Assembly (NCBI RefSeq): GCF_030269305.1
Contig: NZ_BSTC01000002.1
Coordinates: 124,001 to 188,000, forward strand
Source: Kineosporia sp. NBRC 101731
Lineage (GTDB): Bacteria; Actinomycetota; Actinomycetes; Actinomycetales; Kineosporiaceae
Length of the DNA stretch: 64,000 nucleotides
Direction: 5' to 3'
The translations under genes and the position numbers were made by a program. The number at the start of each line of letters is the position of its first letter. Position 1 is the first letter of the stretch. The notes beneath the pieces were generated by a model. The model did not search any database. It saw only the letters and a list, made by a program, of their open reading frames with translations, and was not told the DNA's origin. Of the stretch, positions 63,809 to 64,000 are shown piece by piece.

Positions 63809-64000
63809 ATGAGCTTTTCCATGGGGGCAATGTCGCAGCGGGTACGGCAGTGGTGGAGTCTGCACGCGGGGGCGCGATTCTTCGTGACCCTGGCCGTGAT
63901 CAGCCTCGTTCCGGTGCTGGCACTGGGCACGGTGATGGCTACGCAGTACCGGACCGAGCTGCGTGACCGCGGGGTGGCACAGGGCCGCCTGCAGGCGGCG
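63809..64000 (+). CDS. N-terminus of a membrane sensor protein (cut by window end)
   Basis: 64 codons visible from ATG 63809, frame open to the end. A basic start (SQRVRQWWSLHAGARFF) is followed by a membrane segment (VTLAVISLVPVLALGTVMA) and a charged, helical start of an extracytoplasmic part (QYRTELRDRGVAQGRLQAA). This resembles the N-termini of GGDEF/EAL or histidine-kinase sensors. Start codon is uncertain; other ATGs at 63821 and 63830 are in frame. Confidence 0.6.
   Translation, partial: MSFSMGAMSQRVRQWWSLHAGARFFVTLAVISLVPVLALGTVMATQYRTELRDRGVAQGRLQAA

Overview
The window is about 64 kb of very GC-rich chromosome from a free-living, non-pathogen-like actinobacterium. Supporting this are actinobacterial families (Rv2231c-type CobC, SAM-methyltransferase DUF574, a whiJ/abaA-type HTH-DUF5753/DUF397/ATPase group, a mycothiol-type TIGR03086 protein, an MSMEG_1061-type PPOX flavoprotein), frequent GTG starts and TTGTCCACA-type DnaA boxes. 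A Kineosporia-like member of the order is my guess only. No prophage, IS element, integrase or CRISPR array was seen.

Layout. 1-1.5 kb: end of gcvT and all of gcvH (glycine cleavage). 1.7-6.6 kb: a YtrA/GntR-ABC operon followed by a 915-residue membrane TPR-like protein. 6.6-8.6 kb: a large palindrome, then a divergent MarR/MFS pair. 8.6-12 kb: cobG-cobH-cobIJ (early aerobic corrin ring synthesis). 12.2-17.5 kb: two secreted proteins (SipW/TasA-like and LamG) and a GH63-like hydrolase. 17.6-21.7 kb: a coupled SNF2 helicase/SWIM protein pair. 21.8-25.7 kb: cobalamin riboswitch and cobN. 25.7-27.2 kb: an AraC regulator and a TIGR03086 protein. 27.2-38.7 kb: the main cobalamin cluster, all on the minus strand (cbiB-cobQ-[riboswitch]-chelatase ID-cobO-cobB-cobE/C-cobT-cobA). 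38.7-44.4 kb: ssb and two large dynamin-like GTPases. 44.85 kb: tRNA-Arg. 45-47.7 kb: convergent GGDEF and EAL genes. 47.9-50.9 kb: PPOX flavoprotein, ECF sigma factor and a coiled-coil protein. 51-53.7 kb: an unrecognised S1/coiled-coil protein and a UbiA prenyltransferase. 53.8-56.5 kb: phosphodiesterase, tRNA-Lys, oligoribonuclease and a PrsW-like protease. 56.5-58.8 kb: the whiJ-like group with shared palindromes. 58.8-64 kb: methyltransferase, Lrp-type RAM protein, a broken sugar permease abutting a DeoR regulator, an orphan, a 2H phosphoesterase, a matrixin-like protease and the start of a membrane sensor cut by the window end.

How the genes work together. The cobalamin genes carry sirohaem-type uroporphyrinogen methylation (CobA), ring methylation and contraction (CobI, CobG, CobJ), methyl migration (CobH), amidation (CobB, CobQ), cobalt insertion (CobN with the ChlI/ChlD-like fusion), adenosylation (CobO) and loop assembly (CbiB, CobC, CobT). 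CobF, CobK, CobL, CobM, CobU and CobS are not in the window. Two cobalamin riboswitches, one before cobN and one before the chelatase-cobO-cobB run, imply feedback by the product. The second lies where a naive open frame would extend the chelatase N-terminus, so it also fixes the start.

The most interesting unexplained items are the paired ATGCACGTGCAT operators of the whiJ-like group, the DnaA boxes upstream of ssb, the 37-bp-arm palindrome at the marR stop, several independent 12-bp tandem arrays, the permease/DeoR junction, and the 609-residue S1/coiled-coil protein.
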